NCBI RefSeq assembly: GCF_026344005.1
Contig: NZ_JAPKNH010000002.1
Location: 248,001-312,000 of the forward strand
From: Kaistia terrae
Lineage (GTDB): Bacteria; Pseudomonadota; Alphaproteobacteria; Rhizobiales; Kaistiaceae
Direction: 5' to 3'
DNA: 64,000 nt
Shown: positions 27,020 to 36,318 of the stretch, piece after piece
Layout: every line of letters begins with the position of its first letter
Position numbering within the stretch: position 1 is the stretch's first letter
Notes under the pieces: generated by a model
Told to the model about the DNA's origin: nothing
Databases searched by the model: none
Seen by the model: only the letters and a program-made list of their open reading frames with translations
Made by a program: the position numbers and the translations under genes

Positions 27020-29155
27020 ATGACGGTGGACCGTTCGAAGACGGAAAGGGATGCATTGGCCGAGACAAGTTCTGCCCGGATCGAAGCTGAGGATGTCCGC
27101 CGCCGCCAGTTGATCGAGGCAACGATCGAATCATTGGCCGAGGTCGGTTTCGCCGCCTGCACGCTGATGGACATCGGCCGTCGGGCGGGTGTCTCGCCGG
27201 GTCTGGTCGCGCATTATTTCGGCGACAAGGAAGGGCTGCTTGAGGCCACTTTGCGCCATTTGGCCGGCCGCCTCTCAAGGCTTGTCTCGGTGCGGCTCGC
27301 ACAGGCGCGGACGCCGCGCGAGCGCATACAGGCCGTGATCGACGCCAATCTCGCGCCGGAGGAGTTTGACCGGCGGACAGCCAGCGTCTGGCTCGCCTTT
27401 TGGGGTCAGGTCATTCATTCGGCCCGCTTCAAGCGCGTCCAGAACGTCTATCAGCGCCGGATGCTGTCCAATCTGCGCCACGGCTTGAAGCAGATCGTGC
27501 CGGCGCGGGAGGCGCAATCGATCGCCGTCGCGATTGCCGCGGTGATCGACGGGCTCTGGCTGCGCGAGACGCTGGCGGCGGAAGGCGAGCCGGAAAGCGC
27601 CGGAGCGCGCGCCATCGCCACTGCCTTCGTCGATGCGCAACTGGCAGCCGTCCGTTCGCGCGCACCCGCTCTTGAACCGGTCATCCAGACCGCTCGCAAC
27701 GGCCTCCTTCGCAATCATATCGGCGGTCGTGCCCATCCGGCCTTGGAGGGGCGCAGCTTCCCCTCGATCAATCCGGCGACGGGCGAAACACTGGCCGAGA
27801 TCGAGATTTCAGGTCCGGCGGAAATCGAGGCGGCGGTCGCCAGCGCGAAAATCGGCCAAAAGATCTGGGCGGCAATGACCGGCAGCCAGCGCGGCCAGAT
27901 CCTGAAGCGCGTCGCCAGCCTGCTGCGCGAGCGCAACGACGAACTGGCGCGGCTGGAGACGCTCGATACCGGCAAGCCGATCCAGGAAACCTCCGTCGTT
28001 GATGTTGTCTCCGGTGCGGATTGCATCGACTATTTCGCGGGGCTGGCGGGTGCCATCACCGGCGAGCATGTCGATCTCGGACCGGAGGCCTTTGGCTATA
28101 CCCGGCGCGAACCGCTTGGTGTCGTTGCCGGCATCGGTGCCTGGAACTATCCGCTGCAAATCGCCTGCTGGAAAGCGGCCCCTGCACTGGCCGCCGGCAA
28201 CGCCATGATTTTCAAGCCGGCCGAACTGACGCCGCTGACGGCGATCAAGCTGGCGGAGATCATGACGGAGGCCGGTGTCCCGGACGGTGTCTTCAACGTC
28301 GTGCAGGGCTTTGCCGAGACGGGGCGTCTGCTGACGCGCCATCCTGATATCGCCAAGATCTCGTTGACCGGCGAAGTCGGTACCGGGCGAAAGGTCATGG
28401 CGGACGCAGCGGAGACATTGAAGCCGGTGACGCTGGAACTTGGTGGCAAGTCGCCGCTACTCATCTTCGAAGATGCCAATCTCGATGATGCGGTGTCCGG
28501 CGCGCTGCTCGCCAATTTCTATTCCGCCGGTCAGGTCTGTTCGAACGGCACGCGTGTCTTCGTGCAGGAGAGCGTTCGCGAAGCGTTTCTCGAAAAGCTC
28601 GTCGCTCGGACCAACCGCATGGTTGTCGGCAATCCGCTCGACCCGAAAACCCAGATGGGTGCGCTGATCTCGGAAGCGCATCTGCAAAAGGTGCTCGGCT
28701 ATATCGAGCGCGGCAAGACGGAGGGGGCGAAGCTCCTGACTGGCGGTCACCGCGTCGTCGATGGCGCCTTGGCAAAGGGCGCCTTCGTCGCGCCGACGAT
28801 TTTTGACGGCTGTTCCGACGACATGGTGATCGTGCGCGAGGAAATATTTGGCCCGGTCATGGCCGTACTCTCGTTTGCGGACGAGGACGAAGGGGTTGCG
28901 CGGGCTAACGATACGCTGTTCGGCCTCGCTGCCGGGGTTTTCACGCGCGATCTGGCGCGTGGGCATCGTGTCATCGCCCGGCTTCAGGCCGGAACCTGCT
29001 GGATCAACCACTACAACGTCACGCCGATCGAGCTTCCCTTCGGCGGCACCAAGCAATCCGGCCTCGGCCGCGAAAACTCGAAGGCGGCGCTGGATCACTA
29101 CACCCAGTTGAAGAGCGTCTACGTCAATCTCGGATCTATCGACGCGCCCTATTAG
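27020..29155 (+). CDS. BetI-BetB fusion: TetR-type choline regulator joined to betaine aldehyde dehydrogenase
   Basis: One unbroken 711-residue frame holds two proteins normally encoded apart. Residues about 25-210 are BetI: helix-turn-helix around 40-70 ([20 protein letters not shown]), then the ligand domain with [13 protein letters not shown]. Residues about 236-711 are BetB, which oxidises betaine aldehyde to glycine betaine with NAD(P)+; the active-site Asn376 (GAWNYP), Glu473 (LELGGKSP) and Cys507 (GQVCSNG) are all kept. The joining segment of some 25 residues has no in-frame ATG or GTG and no ribosome site, so a separate BetB is unlikely. The ATG at 27020 is the longest start; a TTG at 27056 behind GGAAAGG is an alternative. 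Choline uptake genes are divergent and sarcosine oxidase genes converge on its 3' end. No choline dehydrogenase gene is nearby. Confidence 0.92.
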   Translation: MTVDRSKTERDALAETSSARIEAEDVRRRQLIEATIESLAEVGFAACTLMDIGRRAGVSPGLVAHYFGDKEGLLEATLRHLAGRLSRLVSVRLAQARTPRERIQAVIDANLAPEEFDRRTASVWLAFWGQVIHSARFKRVQNVYQRRMLSNLRHGLKQIVPAREAQSIAVAIAAVIDGLWLRETLAAEGEPESAGARAIATAFVDAQLAAVRSRAPALEPVIQTARNGLLRNHIGGRAHPALEGRSFPSINPATGETLAEIEISGPAEIEAAVASAKIGQKIWAAMTGSQRGQILKRVASLLRERNDELARLETLDTGKPIQETSVVDVVSGADCIDYFAGLAGAITGEHVDLGPEAFGYTRREPLGVVAGIGAWNYPLQIACWKAAPALAAGNAMIFKPAELTPLTAIKLAEIMTEAGVPDGVFNVVQGFAETGRLLTRHPDIAKISLTGEVGTGRKVMADAAETLKPVTLELGGKSPLLIFEDANLDDAVSGALLANFYSAGQVCSNGTRVFVQESVREAFLEKLVARTNRMVVGNPLDPKTQMGALISEAHLQKVLGYIERGKTEGAKLLTGGHRVVDGALAKGAFVAPTIFDGCSDDMVIVREEIFGPVMAVLSFADEDEGVARANDTLFGLAAGVFTRDLARGHRVIARLQAGTCWINHYNVTPIELPFGGTKQSGLGRENSKAALDHYTQLKSVYVNLGSIDAPY

Positions 29156-29727
29156 GTCTGCGCTCCGTCGAAATCCCGCGCCGCTTCCAGCAGGAAGCCG
29201 TGCACATAGGGGGCGAAGGAACGCCAGCATTCGACCCGGTATGTCGGCGCGTCATCCTCGCGGATCAGCACGATTTCCGCCTTGCCGAGCAGGGTGCGGG
29301 TTGCGAAGCCGGTCGGGAACGCCGCCGCTGCCAGATCCAGCGGGCAGCCGGCGTTGAGCACATCGGCAGCGTGGGCGCCGCGTACCGCGATGCCGACATT
29401 GCGATGACTGATCTCGACCAGCGCATGGAATCGCTCGCCGAACGCCTGTGCGATCTCGGCAGCGATCGCCTCGGCCTCTGCCGCGTCCCCGATCAGCAGC
29501 CATTCGTCCGGGCCGAGCCGGATCGACCGGCGCGGTCCGGACGAGGCGCTGTTGATGGCAAGATCGAGCGGAAACCCGGCCACAGCGCCCATCTCGGAAG
29601 CGAGCGCCGGTCTGAGCCGTAGCGCGAAACGGGCGGCGTCCGGCAATGGCGCGATCTCCGGTGTTCCTGCCGAGGCGGTCGCGGCAAGCGCAGTGGCGCG
29701 GGTGACCCTGTTGACGGTCTCAAGCAT
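29152..29727 (-). CDS. soxG: Sarcosine oxidase gamma subunit
   Basis: A 191-residue protein of the SoxG family, which resembles a GcvT/folate-binding fold. Typical segments are [12 protein letters not shown] and [14 protein letters not shown], followed by [15 protein letters not shown]. The ATG at 29727 overlaps soxA by eight bases and has GGGAG nine bases before it; the longer frame to 29748 is not needed. It is the last gene of soxBDAG and its stop overlaps the 3' end of the betI-betB fusion by four bases on the opposite strand. It is a structural subunit of the heterotetrameric oxidase that demethylates sarcosine to glycine. Confidence 0.9.
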   Translation of the reverse strand: MLETVNRVTRATALAATASAGTPEIAPLPDAARFALRLRPALASEMGAVAGFPLDLAINSASSGPRRSIRLGPDEWLLIGDAAEAEAIAAEIAQAFGERFHALVEISHRNVGIAVRGAHAADVLNAGCPLDLAAAAFPTGFATRTLLGKAEIVLIREDDAPTYRVECWRSFAPYVHGFLLEAARDFDGAQT

Positions 29728-32707
29728 GGACGCGTTCTCCCGCTGCATCGAAGAACGCCGGCGCGGTTACCGTCGCCTTGGTGAAGCTGCTCGGTGTCGT
29801 CACGAAGATCTCGCTGCCGATGCGCTCGCGGCCTCCCTCGACCAGCGCCAGCGCGATCGAACGGTCGCAGGCCGGGCTCCAGTAGCTCGACGTGACATGG
29901 CCAAGCGCATGGATCGGGATCGGCTGGTCGCGGTCGGCGACGATCTGCGCGCCCTCATCAAGGACCAGCGTCGGGTCGTCGGTCAGGATGCCGACCAGCT
30001 GCTTGCGGCCGGGTGCCTCCAGATCCGGCCGTGCCAGCGAGCGCTTGCCGACGAAATCCGGCTTGGCCCTGGCGATCATGCCACCCAGTCCGAGATCGTC
30101 CGGCGTGACGGTGCCGTCGGTTTCCTGGCCGATGATGACGAAGCCGCGCTCGGCGCGCAGAACGTGCATCGTCTCGGTGCCATAGGGCGTCAGCCCAAAC
30201 GCGCCGCCGCGTGCGAAAATCGCTTCCCAGACGGCGCGGCCATAATCGGCCGGCACATTGATTTCGAAGCCCAGTTCGCCGGTGAAGGAGACGCGGAACA
30301 GCCTTGTCGGCACGCCACAGATGAAGCCTGTTCGCACCGCCATATGCGGGAAGGCGTCATTGGCAAGGTCGATGCCGGTGACGAGCGGCGCGATCAGCTC
30401 GCGCGCCTTCGGCCCCTGCACGGCGATGACGGCGAATTGCTCGGTGGTCGAGGTCAGGAAGACGTTCAGTTCCGGCCATTCGGTCTGGAGGTAGTCCTCC
30501 ATATGGGCGAGCACGCGCGGCGCGCCGCCGGTCGTGGTGGTGACGTGGAAACGGTCGACTGCCAGCCGTGCGACGACGCCGTCATCGAGGATGTAGCCAT
30601 CCTCTTTCAGCATCAGCCCGTAGCGGCAGCGGCCGGGTTCGAGCTTCAGCCAGCCATTGACATAGATGCGGTTCATGAACTCCGCGGCGTCGGGACCGAC
30701 AATCTCGATCTTGCCGAGCGTGGTGGCGTCGAAGATGCCGACATGCTGGCGCACCGCCGCGCATTCGCGCGCCACCGCCTCATGCAGGTCTTCGTCGCCG
30801 CGCGGAAAATACCAGGCCCGTTTCCACAGCCCGACATCCTCGAAGCGCGCGCCCTGTTCTTCGGCCCAGCCATGGACCGGCGTCTTTCGCGCGGGGTCGA
30901 ACAGGGGGCCGCGCGATGGGCCGATCAGAGTGCCGAAGGTGACCGGGGTATAGGGCGGGCGGAACGTCGTCGTGCCGACCGCGGGCAGGGGCTTTTCCAG
31001 AATGCCGGCGACGAGGCCGAGCGCGTTCATGTTCGAGCTCTTGCCCTGGTCCGTCGCCATGCCGGTGGTGGTGTAGCGTTTGACGTGCTCGACGGATTCG
31101 AAACCTTCGCGGACGGCGAGGTGGATATCCTTCGCTGTGACGTCGTTCTGGAAATCGATGAACGCTTTGACGCGAGCCGGGTCGGCGTCGGTCGGCAGCA
31201 CGCGAACCGGAGAGAAGCCGGTGGGCGTCGGCGTCGCCGTGAAGGCGCGGCTGGCGTCGCCTCCCGCTGCGGCGCTGCCGGCGGCAAAGCCTTCGGAGAG
31301 GATCTCGCCGAGATCGTAGCGGCCGTTGGCAGCCCCAGCCGAACGCTGGGCCTGGACCGCTTGATCCGGCACGAAGGCATCCAGCGCCGGGTCGAAGCGC
31401 AGCTTGCCGCGCGATTGCGAGAACAGATGCACCGATGGAGTCCAGCCGCCCGACATGCCGACGCAATCGGCGGCGAGCGTTTTCCGCGTACCGATCTTCC
31501 CTGCCGGGGACAAAGGCGCGACGGCGAGGCCGGTGACGCGCCTGGTCCCCGCCGCGGCAAGGACGGTGTGGCCGGTCAGGACCGTGGCGCCCTTTGCCCG
31601 CAACGCGGCCAGCTCCGGTCCGCAATCGCCTTCGGGACGGACATCGACCAGCGTCACGTCGATACCGGCGGCGGCTGCGTCGAGCGCCGCCGCATAGGCC
31701 GAGGCACCATTGGTGACAAAGACGACCTTGCGGCCGGGGGCGACGGCATAGCGATTGACGAATACGCGCACACTTTCCGCCAGCAGGATGCCGGGGCGGT
31801 CATTGTCGGCGAAAACCAGCGGCCGTTCATGCGCGCCGGTCGCCAGCACGACCTCGCCGGCGCGGACCTGCCACAGCCTTTCACGCGGCAAATGCGCGGG
31901 GGCATTGTCGAGGTGGTCGGTGAGGCGCTCGGCAAGCGCGATGTGGTTGTGGTTGTAATAGCCGAAGGCCGTGCTGCGCGGCAGCAGCGTGACGTTGCCG
32001 CGCGACCGCAATTCGGCGAGCGCTTCCGCCACCCATGCCTGCGCCGGTTTCCCGTCGATGGCGGAGGTGAGGTCGTGCAGCAGCGTTCCGCCCATCTCGG
32101 CCTGTTCGTCGGCGAGGAAGACGCGCTTGCCCGTTTCCGAGCCCGCGAGCGCCGCGGCGAGGCCGGCCGGGCCGGCACCGACCACCAGCACGTCGCAATG
32201 CGCATGGCGGTTGGCGTAGCGGTCGGCATCCGGCGCGTCGGGCGCCCGGCCGAGGCCGGCGGCGGCCCGGATCTTCGGTTCATAAACGCTGTCCCAGAAC
32301 CGGCGCGGCCACATGAAGGTCTTGTAGTAGAAGCCGGCGACGAAGACGGGCGACAGCACATCGTTGATCGCGCCGATGTCGAATTCGAGCGAGGGCCAAT
32401 GGTTCTGCGAGTGGGTGACGAGCCCGTCGCGGGCTTCCGCTACCGTGGCGCGGTTGTTCGGATCGATCTTGCCGGGACCGCGATCGACCGAAAGCAGCGC
32501 GTTCGGTTCATCGGAGCCGTGGCTCAGGAAGCCGCGCGGCCGGTGATATTTGAACGAGCGGCCGACGAAATGGATGTCATGCGCGATCAGCAGCGAGGCG
32601 ACGGTATCGCCGGCAAAGCCCGCGAGCGTCCTGCCATTGAAGACGATCGAGACCGGCTTCGACCGGTCGACGCGGCCCCCCTTGGGCAAGCGGTTGCGGC
32701 CGGCCAT
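29720..32707 (-). CDS. soxA: Sarcosine oxidase alpha subunit
   Basis: A 995-residue subunit, normal for the heterotetrameric enzyme. It starts with a ferredoxin-like segment (FNGRTLAGFAGDTVASLL), then a dinucleotide-binding part with VVGAGPAGLAAALAGSETG near residue 175, which binds NAD+, and a C-terminal GcvT-like aminomethyltransferase part (from about 600; GRCRYGLMLKEDG, TGELGFEINVP) that passes the methyl carbon to tetrahydrofolate. Its ATG overlaps the soxD stop by one base and its stop region overlaps soxG. It acts in the cytoplasm to convert sarcosine to glycine with formation of methylene-tetrahydrofolate and peroxide. Confidence 0.95.
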   Translation of the reverse strand: MAGRNRLPKGGRVDRSKPVSIVFNGRTLAGFAGDTVASLLIAHDIHFVGRSFKYHRPRGFLSHGSDEPNALLSVDRGPGKIDPNNRATVAEARDGLVTHSQNHWPSLEFDIGAINDVLSPVFVAGFYYKTFMWPRRFWDSVYEPKIRAAAGLGRAPDAPDADRYANRHAHCDVLVVGAGPAGLAAALAGSETGKRVFLADEQAEMGGTLLHDLTSAIDGKPAQAWVAEALAELRSRGNVTLLPRSTAFGYYNHNHIALAERLTDHLDNAPAHLPRERLWQVRAGEVVLATGAHERPLVFADNDRPGILLAESVRVFVNRYAVAPGRKVVFVTNGASAYAAALDAAAAGIDVTLVDVRPEGDCGPELAALRAKGATVLTGHTVLAAAGTRRVTGLAVAPLSPAGKIGTRKTLAADCVGMSGGWTPSVHLFSQSRGKLRFDPALDAFVPDQAVQAQRSAGAANGRYDLGEILSEGFAAGSAAAGGDASRAFTATPTPTGFSPVRVLPTDADPARVKAFIDFQNDVTAKDIHLAVREGFESVEHVKRYTTTGMATDQGKSSNMNALGLVAGILEKPLPAVGTTTFRPPYTPVTFGTLIGPSRGPLFDPARKTPVHGWAEEQGARFEDVGLWKRAWYFPRGDEDLHEAVARECAAVRQHVGIFDATTLGKIEIVGPDAAEFMNRIYVNGWLKLEPGRCRYGLMLKEDGYILDDGVVARLAVDRFHVTTTTGGAPRVLAHMEDYLQTEWPELNVFLTSTTEQFAVIAVQGPKARELIAPLVTGIDLANDAFPHMAVRTGFICGVPTRLFRVSFTGELGFEINVPADYGRAVWEAIFARGGAFGLTPYGTETMHVLRAERGFVIIGQETDGTVTPDDLGLGGMIARAKPDFVGKRSLARPDLEAPGRKQLVGILTDDPTLVLDEGAQIVADRDQPIPIHALGHVTSSYWSPACDRSIALALVEGGRERIGSEIFVTTPSSFTKATVTAPAFFDAAGERVHA

Positions 32708-32991
32708 CAGGCGCGCCCCCCGCCGATCGGCTTTTCGCCCATCTTGTAGCTCTCCAGGATGCGGTCGCTCACCGTATCGCGCAGCGCATTGAACCAGCGC
32801 TGGCAGCCATGTGCATGGTTCCAGCGCTCGGCCATCAGGCCCTTCGGATTAGTCCGGTAGAACAGGAATTCGGCCCAGGCCTGATCGTCGATTGTCTGGG
32901 GATCGCTTGGACGGGCGATATGCGCCTCGCCGCCGCCGCGAAATTCGATTTCCGGCCGGTCGCCGCAATAGGGGCAGGGAATGAGCAGCAT
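32707..32991 (-). CDS. soxD: Sarcosine oxidase delta subunit
   Basis: A 94-residue small subunit. The zinc ligands of the family are visible: two Cys in IPCPYCGDRPE near the N-terminus and His and Cys in NHAHGCQRWFNALRDT. The sequence between them, including WAEFLFYRTNPKG, is highly typical of SoxD. It stands between soxB and soxA, with a one-base overlap on soxA. A 129-base palindromic repeat lies between soxB and this gene. Confidence 0.93.
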   Translation of the reverse strand: MLLIPCPYCGDRPEIEFRGGGEAHIARPSDPQTIDDQAWAEFLFYRTNPKGLMAERWNHAHGCQRWFNALRDTVSDRILESYKMGEKPIGGGRA

Positions 32992-33023
32992 CTTCGGGCC
33001 CCTCTTGAGGGTGAGAACTGACG

Positions 33024-33152
33024 CTTCACCTCTCCCTGAGGGAGAGGTCGGCTCGAAGAGCCGGGTGAGGGTTTAGGGAATTCTCCGGTGAGACCGTAAA
33101 CCCTCACCCGCCGCCCCCTGGGCGTCGACCTCTCCCTCAGGGAGAGGTGAAG
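33024..33152. repeat. Intergenic palindromic repeat, full copy 2
   Basis: A 129-base element almost identical in plan to 20759-20886, with the same ends. The inner stem here reads GGCTC-GAA-GAGCC, whereas copy 1 has GGAGC-GAA-GCTCC, so two pairs changed together. It interrupts the sox operon between soxB and soxD and would form a large hairpin in the mRNA. Confidence 0.9.
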
Positions 33153-33185
33153 AATGGCGCTGATGTTTCAAAGCCTGCATCCTGC

Positions 33186-34439
33186 TCAATGCGCGACGGC
33201 GGCGGCGGCCGCTTCGTCGATCAGCCGTCCGGTGCGGAAGCGATCGAGGGTGAAGGGGGCGTTGATCGGATGCGGCTCGCCCTTGGCGATAGTCCAGGCG
33301 AAGACGTTGCCGGAGCCGGGCGTCGCCTTGAAGCCGCCGGTGCCCCAGCCGCAATTGACGTAGAGGCCGGGGATCGGCGTCTTGCCGATGATCGGCGAAC
33401 GGTCGGGCGTCACGTCGACGATGCCGCCCCAGCTCCTGAGCATCCGCATCCGCGAGAATTGCGGGAACAGTTCGCAGATCGCGTCCAGCGTATGGATCGG
33501 CACATGCAGGCCGCCCTGCTGGCTGTAGGAGATGTACTGGTCGGTGCCGGCGCCGATCACCAACTCGCCCTTGTCGGATTGCGAGATATAGGCGTGAACG
33601 GCGTTCGACATCACCACGCAGGGGAAGACCGGCTTGACCGGCTCGGACACCAGCGCCTGCAACGGGAAGCTTTCGAGCGGCATGCGCAGCCCGGCGCGCG
33701 CCATCACCACGCTGGTATGCCCGGCGGCGACGACGCCGACGCGCCTGGTGGCGATGTAACCCTTGGACGTTTCGACGCCTTCGATCGCGCCGCCGGCATC
33801 GCGGCGGAAGCCGGTGACCTCGCAATTCTGCAGGATGTCGACGCCCATAGCATCGGCGCCGCGTGCAAAACCCCAGGCGACCGCATCATGCCGCGCCACG
33901 CCGCCGCGCCGTTGCAGGGCGGCGCCGACGATCGGATAGCGCAGGTCGGGCGAGATGTTGAGCGGCGGGCAGAACTCCTTCGCCTCGTCCGGCGTCAGCC
34001 ATTCATTGTCGATGCCGGCCAGCCTGTTGGCGTAGACATGGCGCTTGAAGCTCTGCACGTCGTGGCTGTTATGCGCCAACATCAGCACGCCGCGCTGCGA
34101 ATACATGACGTTGTAGTTGAGCTCCTGCGACAGCCCGGCCCAGAGCTTCATCGCATGCTCGTAGATCGCCTCGCTCTCCTCATAGAGATAGTTGGAGCGG
34201 ATGATCGTCGTGTTGCGGCCGGTATTGCCGCCGCCAAGCCAGCCCTTTTCGATCACCGCAATGTTGGTGATGCCGTGTTCTTTGGCGAGGTAATAGGCGG
34301 TGGCGAGGCCATGGCCGCCGCCGCCGACGATGACCGCGTCATAGGCGGCCTTGGGCTCGGGAGTGCGCCATTGCCGCTCCCAGCCCTGATGGGCGTTGAA
34401 GGCTTCCGAGATCAGCGACTTCAGCGAGAAACGGCGCAT
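33186..34439 (-). CDS. soxB: Sarcosine oxidase beta subunit
   Basis: A 417-residue flavoprotein of the DAO/FAD-dependent oxidoreductase family. The FAD-binding motif [17 protein letters not shown] lies near residue 34, and ERG-like [20 protein letters not shown] follows. The C-terminal [16 protein letters not shown] region is also typical. The catalytic subunit holds noncovalent FAD and covalent FMN. The ATG at 34439 ([10 protein letters not shown]) gives the usual length; the frame open to 34697 has no family match. It is the first gene of soxBDAG. The 227 bases upstream hold no gene on the minus strand. Confidence 0.95.
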   Translation of the reverse strand: MRRFSLKSLISEAFNAHQGWERQWRTPEPKAAYDAVIVGGGGHGLATAYYLAKEHGITNIAVIEKGWLGGGNTGRNTTIIRSNYLYEESEAIYEHAMKLWAGLSQELNYNVMYSQRGVLMLAHNSHDVQSFKRHVYANRLAGIDNEWLTPDEAKEFCPPLNISPDLRYPIVGAALQRRGGVARHDAVAWGFARGADAMGVDILQNCEVTGFRRDAGGAIEGVETSKGYIATRRVGVVAAGHTSVVMARAGLRMPLESFPLQALVSEPVKPVFPCVVMSNAVHAYISQSDKGELVIGAGTDQYISYSQQGGLHVPIHTLDAICELFPQFSRMRMLRSWGGIVDVTPDRSPIIGKTPIPGLYVNCGWGTGGFKATPGSGNVFAWTIAKGEPHPINAPFTLDRFRTGRLIDEAAAAAVAH

Positions 34440-34666
34440 GGGGAACCCCGATCGATGTTCGAGCGTGGCACGAAGCGGCTGTCGTTTCCAGTTGCGAGTG
34501 ACATCGAGACACCCGGCTCTACAATGGCTCAGAAGTGGCCGGAAGACCGCCGGCGCATGCCCGCCGCGATGCGGAATGCACTCGACGCGTGCGTCCGCCA
34601 GCCTATATCGCAACGAGTTGCACATCCGTGCGTTGCAGCAAGAGAAACGGTCGAGAGGAGGACGAC

Positions 34667-35332
34667 ATGAGACACGCATCCCTGGCGCTTGCGGCATCGA
34701 TGGCGCTATTGGCCCTGGCTGGGACAGCCAAGGCGCAAGACGCCAGCAGCATGACCTTCTTCATCACGAGCGCCGGTGCCGGCAAAGGGGCCGATCTTGG
34801 CGGGCTGGCCGGAGCGGATGCGATCTGCCAGACGCTCGCCGGCAAGGTCGGCGCTGGCTCCAAGACCTGGCGCGCCTATCTCTCGACCCAGGAGGCCGAC
34901 GGCAAGCCGGCGGTCAACGCGCGCGACCGCATCGGCAAGGGGCCGTGGCAGAACGCCAAAGGTGTCGTCATCGCCAAGGACGTTGCGGACCTGCACGGCG
35001 CCAGCAACAATCTGAACAAGGAAACGGCGCTGACCGAGACAGGCGATCCGGTCAAGGGGCGCGGTGACACACCGAACACGCATGACATCCTGACCGGCAG
35101 CCAACCGGACGGAACGGCATTCCCCGCAGGGGACGACAAGACCTGCGGCAACTGGACAAAGGGCGGCACGGAGGGCGCGGCCATGCTCGGTCATCATGAC
35201 CGCGTTGGCCTCAATGACAGCGCGCCGATGAAGTCCTGGAATTCATCGCATCTGTCACGCGGCGGCTGTAATCCCGCGGCCCTTCAAAGCACGGGCGGCG
35301 CAGGGCTGTTCTATTGCTTCGCAGCCGACTGA
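34667..35332 (+). CDS. Secreted lectin-like protein of unknown function
   Basis: A 221-residue exported protein with a Sec signal peptide (about 1-24, ending near TAKAQD). The mature part has [19 protein letters not shown] and [12 protein letters not shown], the start of a C-type-lectin or endostatin-like fold seen in many rhizobial secreted proteins. Cysteines in ADAICQ, DDKTCGN, RGGCNP and LFYCFA could form two disulfides. The ATG at 34667 has a strong GAGAGGAGG site; the frame upstream to 34535 is not coding. It stands alone on the plus strand, divergent from the sox operon. Ligand unknown. Confidence 0.75.
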   Translation: MRHASLALAASMALLALAGTAKAQDASSMTFFITSAGAGKGADLGGLAGADAICQTLAGKVGAGSKTWRAYLSTQEADGKPAVNARDRIGKGPWQNAKGVVIAKDVADLHGASNNLNKETALTETGDPVKGRGDTPNTHDILTGSQPDGTAFPAGDDKTCGNWTKGGTEGAAMLGHHDRVGLNDSAPMKSWNSSHLSRGGCNPAALQSTGGAGLFYCFAAD

Positions 35333-35339
35333 CGGGAAT

Positions 35340-35365
35340 GGGGCGAGCGTTGTGGCGTTCGCCCC
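35340..35365 (+). terminator. Terminator-like hairpin after the lectin-like gene
   Basis: GGGGCGA and TCGCCCC pair around a region that extends the stem by two more pairs past one mismatch. It begins eight bases after the stop at 35332. There is only a weak T-rich tail. Confidence 0.5.
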
Positions 35366-35553
35366 GACCCAACTGCCTTTGACGGGTGGTGGCCCAGCGC
35401 AGTTGCGTGCTGCGCTAGCAAACCGCGCATTACGAGCGTGGTTCGGGCAGGCGGGAGCATGATACCCAACCGTCGACGCGCAGGGCCGCTTGTCAACGAT
35501 CCGTTAACCTTGGGACTCGAAAAGCCGACCGTACAGGACTCGGTCCGTTCGGA

Positions 35554-35766
35554 TCAGTGGAGAACGACGAGCTGGCTACGGGTCTGGATTTTTTCGATCT
35601 TGGGGATCAATTCCTTGTCGTAGATCCGGCGCTGATCGTCATCGAGGATGGTCACGCCATTTTCGATGACCATCCGGATGATCTTGTGCGCAGCGGAACG
35701 GGGGCCAATCTGACCCTCATCGACTAGACGATCCAAAGCTGTTGTGAGAAAAATTCGTCGCGACAT
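35554..35766 (-). CDS. Small hypothetical protein
   Basis: A 70-residue frame starting MSRRIFLTTALDRLVDEG. The balanced composition and ordinary residues (KIIRMVIENGVTILDDDQ, then IYDKELIPKIEK) look more like a real helical protein than a shadow frame, and no better gene overlaps it. The ribosome site is weak. It has no signal peptide or membrane segment. The local bases on either side (35366-35553 and 35767-35971) hold no other convincing gene and are less GC-rich than the average. I do not recognise the family. Confidence 0.5.
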   Translation of the reverse strand: MSRRIFLTTALDRLVDEGQIGPRSAAHKIIRMVIENGVTILDDDQRRIYDKELIPKIEKIQTRSQLVVLH

Positions 35767-35971
35767 AATCCGACCACCCTGTCGAGAAGAACAGCCTTAA
35801 GAATCGACCTCCTTCGAGATTCGGTCAAGCGATGGTATGGACCCATTCTAAATCGTCCCCCCTCATCCACAAAAAGCTGGGCGATTGCACCGTGTCCCGA
35901 GATTATCGATTTTCGTGTCGACGCCTCAAGCAAACCTGCCATAAGTAGGCAGGAACGAAGGAAACCATTGA

Positions 35972-36154
35972 ATGAACAAGAAACTCGCGACGATGCGGGC
36001 TCGTCTGGTCGAAGCGCAGCAGAAGCTGATCACGCAGGCCGTCGATGCTGGCGGGCTCCCGACCGACGGCGCGCTTCGCAAGATCTCGGATCTCGAGAAT
36101 GCCATCATGGCCGTCGAGCACATGATGGAAGACACCGGTCACGCCAAGGGCTGA
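35972..36154 (+). CDS. Small helical hypothetical protein
   Basis: A 60-residue protein (MNKKLATMRARLVEAQQKL at the start, then DLENAIMAVEHMMED) predicted to be mostly helix and possibly a short coiled coil. The ATG at 35972 has a good AAGGAA nine bases upstream. The charge pattern and codon use support a real gene. It stands alone between a minus-strand small frame and the MmcQ-like gene. Function unknown. Confidence 0.6.
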   Translation: MNKKLATMRARLVEAQQKLITQAVDAGGLPTDGALRKISDLENAIMAVEHMMEDTGHAKG

Positions 36155-36178
36155 CCGCGACTCTTGATCAGCGTCAGG

Positions 36179-36212
36179 CGCTGGTCACAGTGAAACGCTG
36201 ATCACGGTGAAG
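36179..36212. repeat. Short tandem repeat
   Basis: Two adjacent 17-base units, CGCTGGTCACAGTGAAA and CGCTGATCACGGTGAAG, followed by the first six bases of a third. It lies just after the 60-residue gene, in a spacer with no other feature. Confidence 0.7.
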
Positions 36213-36318
36213 CGCTGGCGAGCGCAAAGGGGGCCTCCCGCTCCTGTGCGCCTCGTCCGGCCACCGCGCTGCATGGCAAGGGACCACTTGTCATGGCGTG
36301 CCCCGAACAAGGTGGGGT

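Noticed and set aside
29552-32749. A 1065-codon open frame on the plus strand opposite soxA
   Set aside because: The length comes from high GC at third positions of soxA. The translated sequence is low in hydrophobic residues and has no domain.
20759-33152. The recurring palindromes as a CRISPR array
   Set aside because: They are isolated elements far apart, with no regular spacers and no cas genes.
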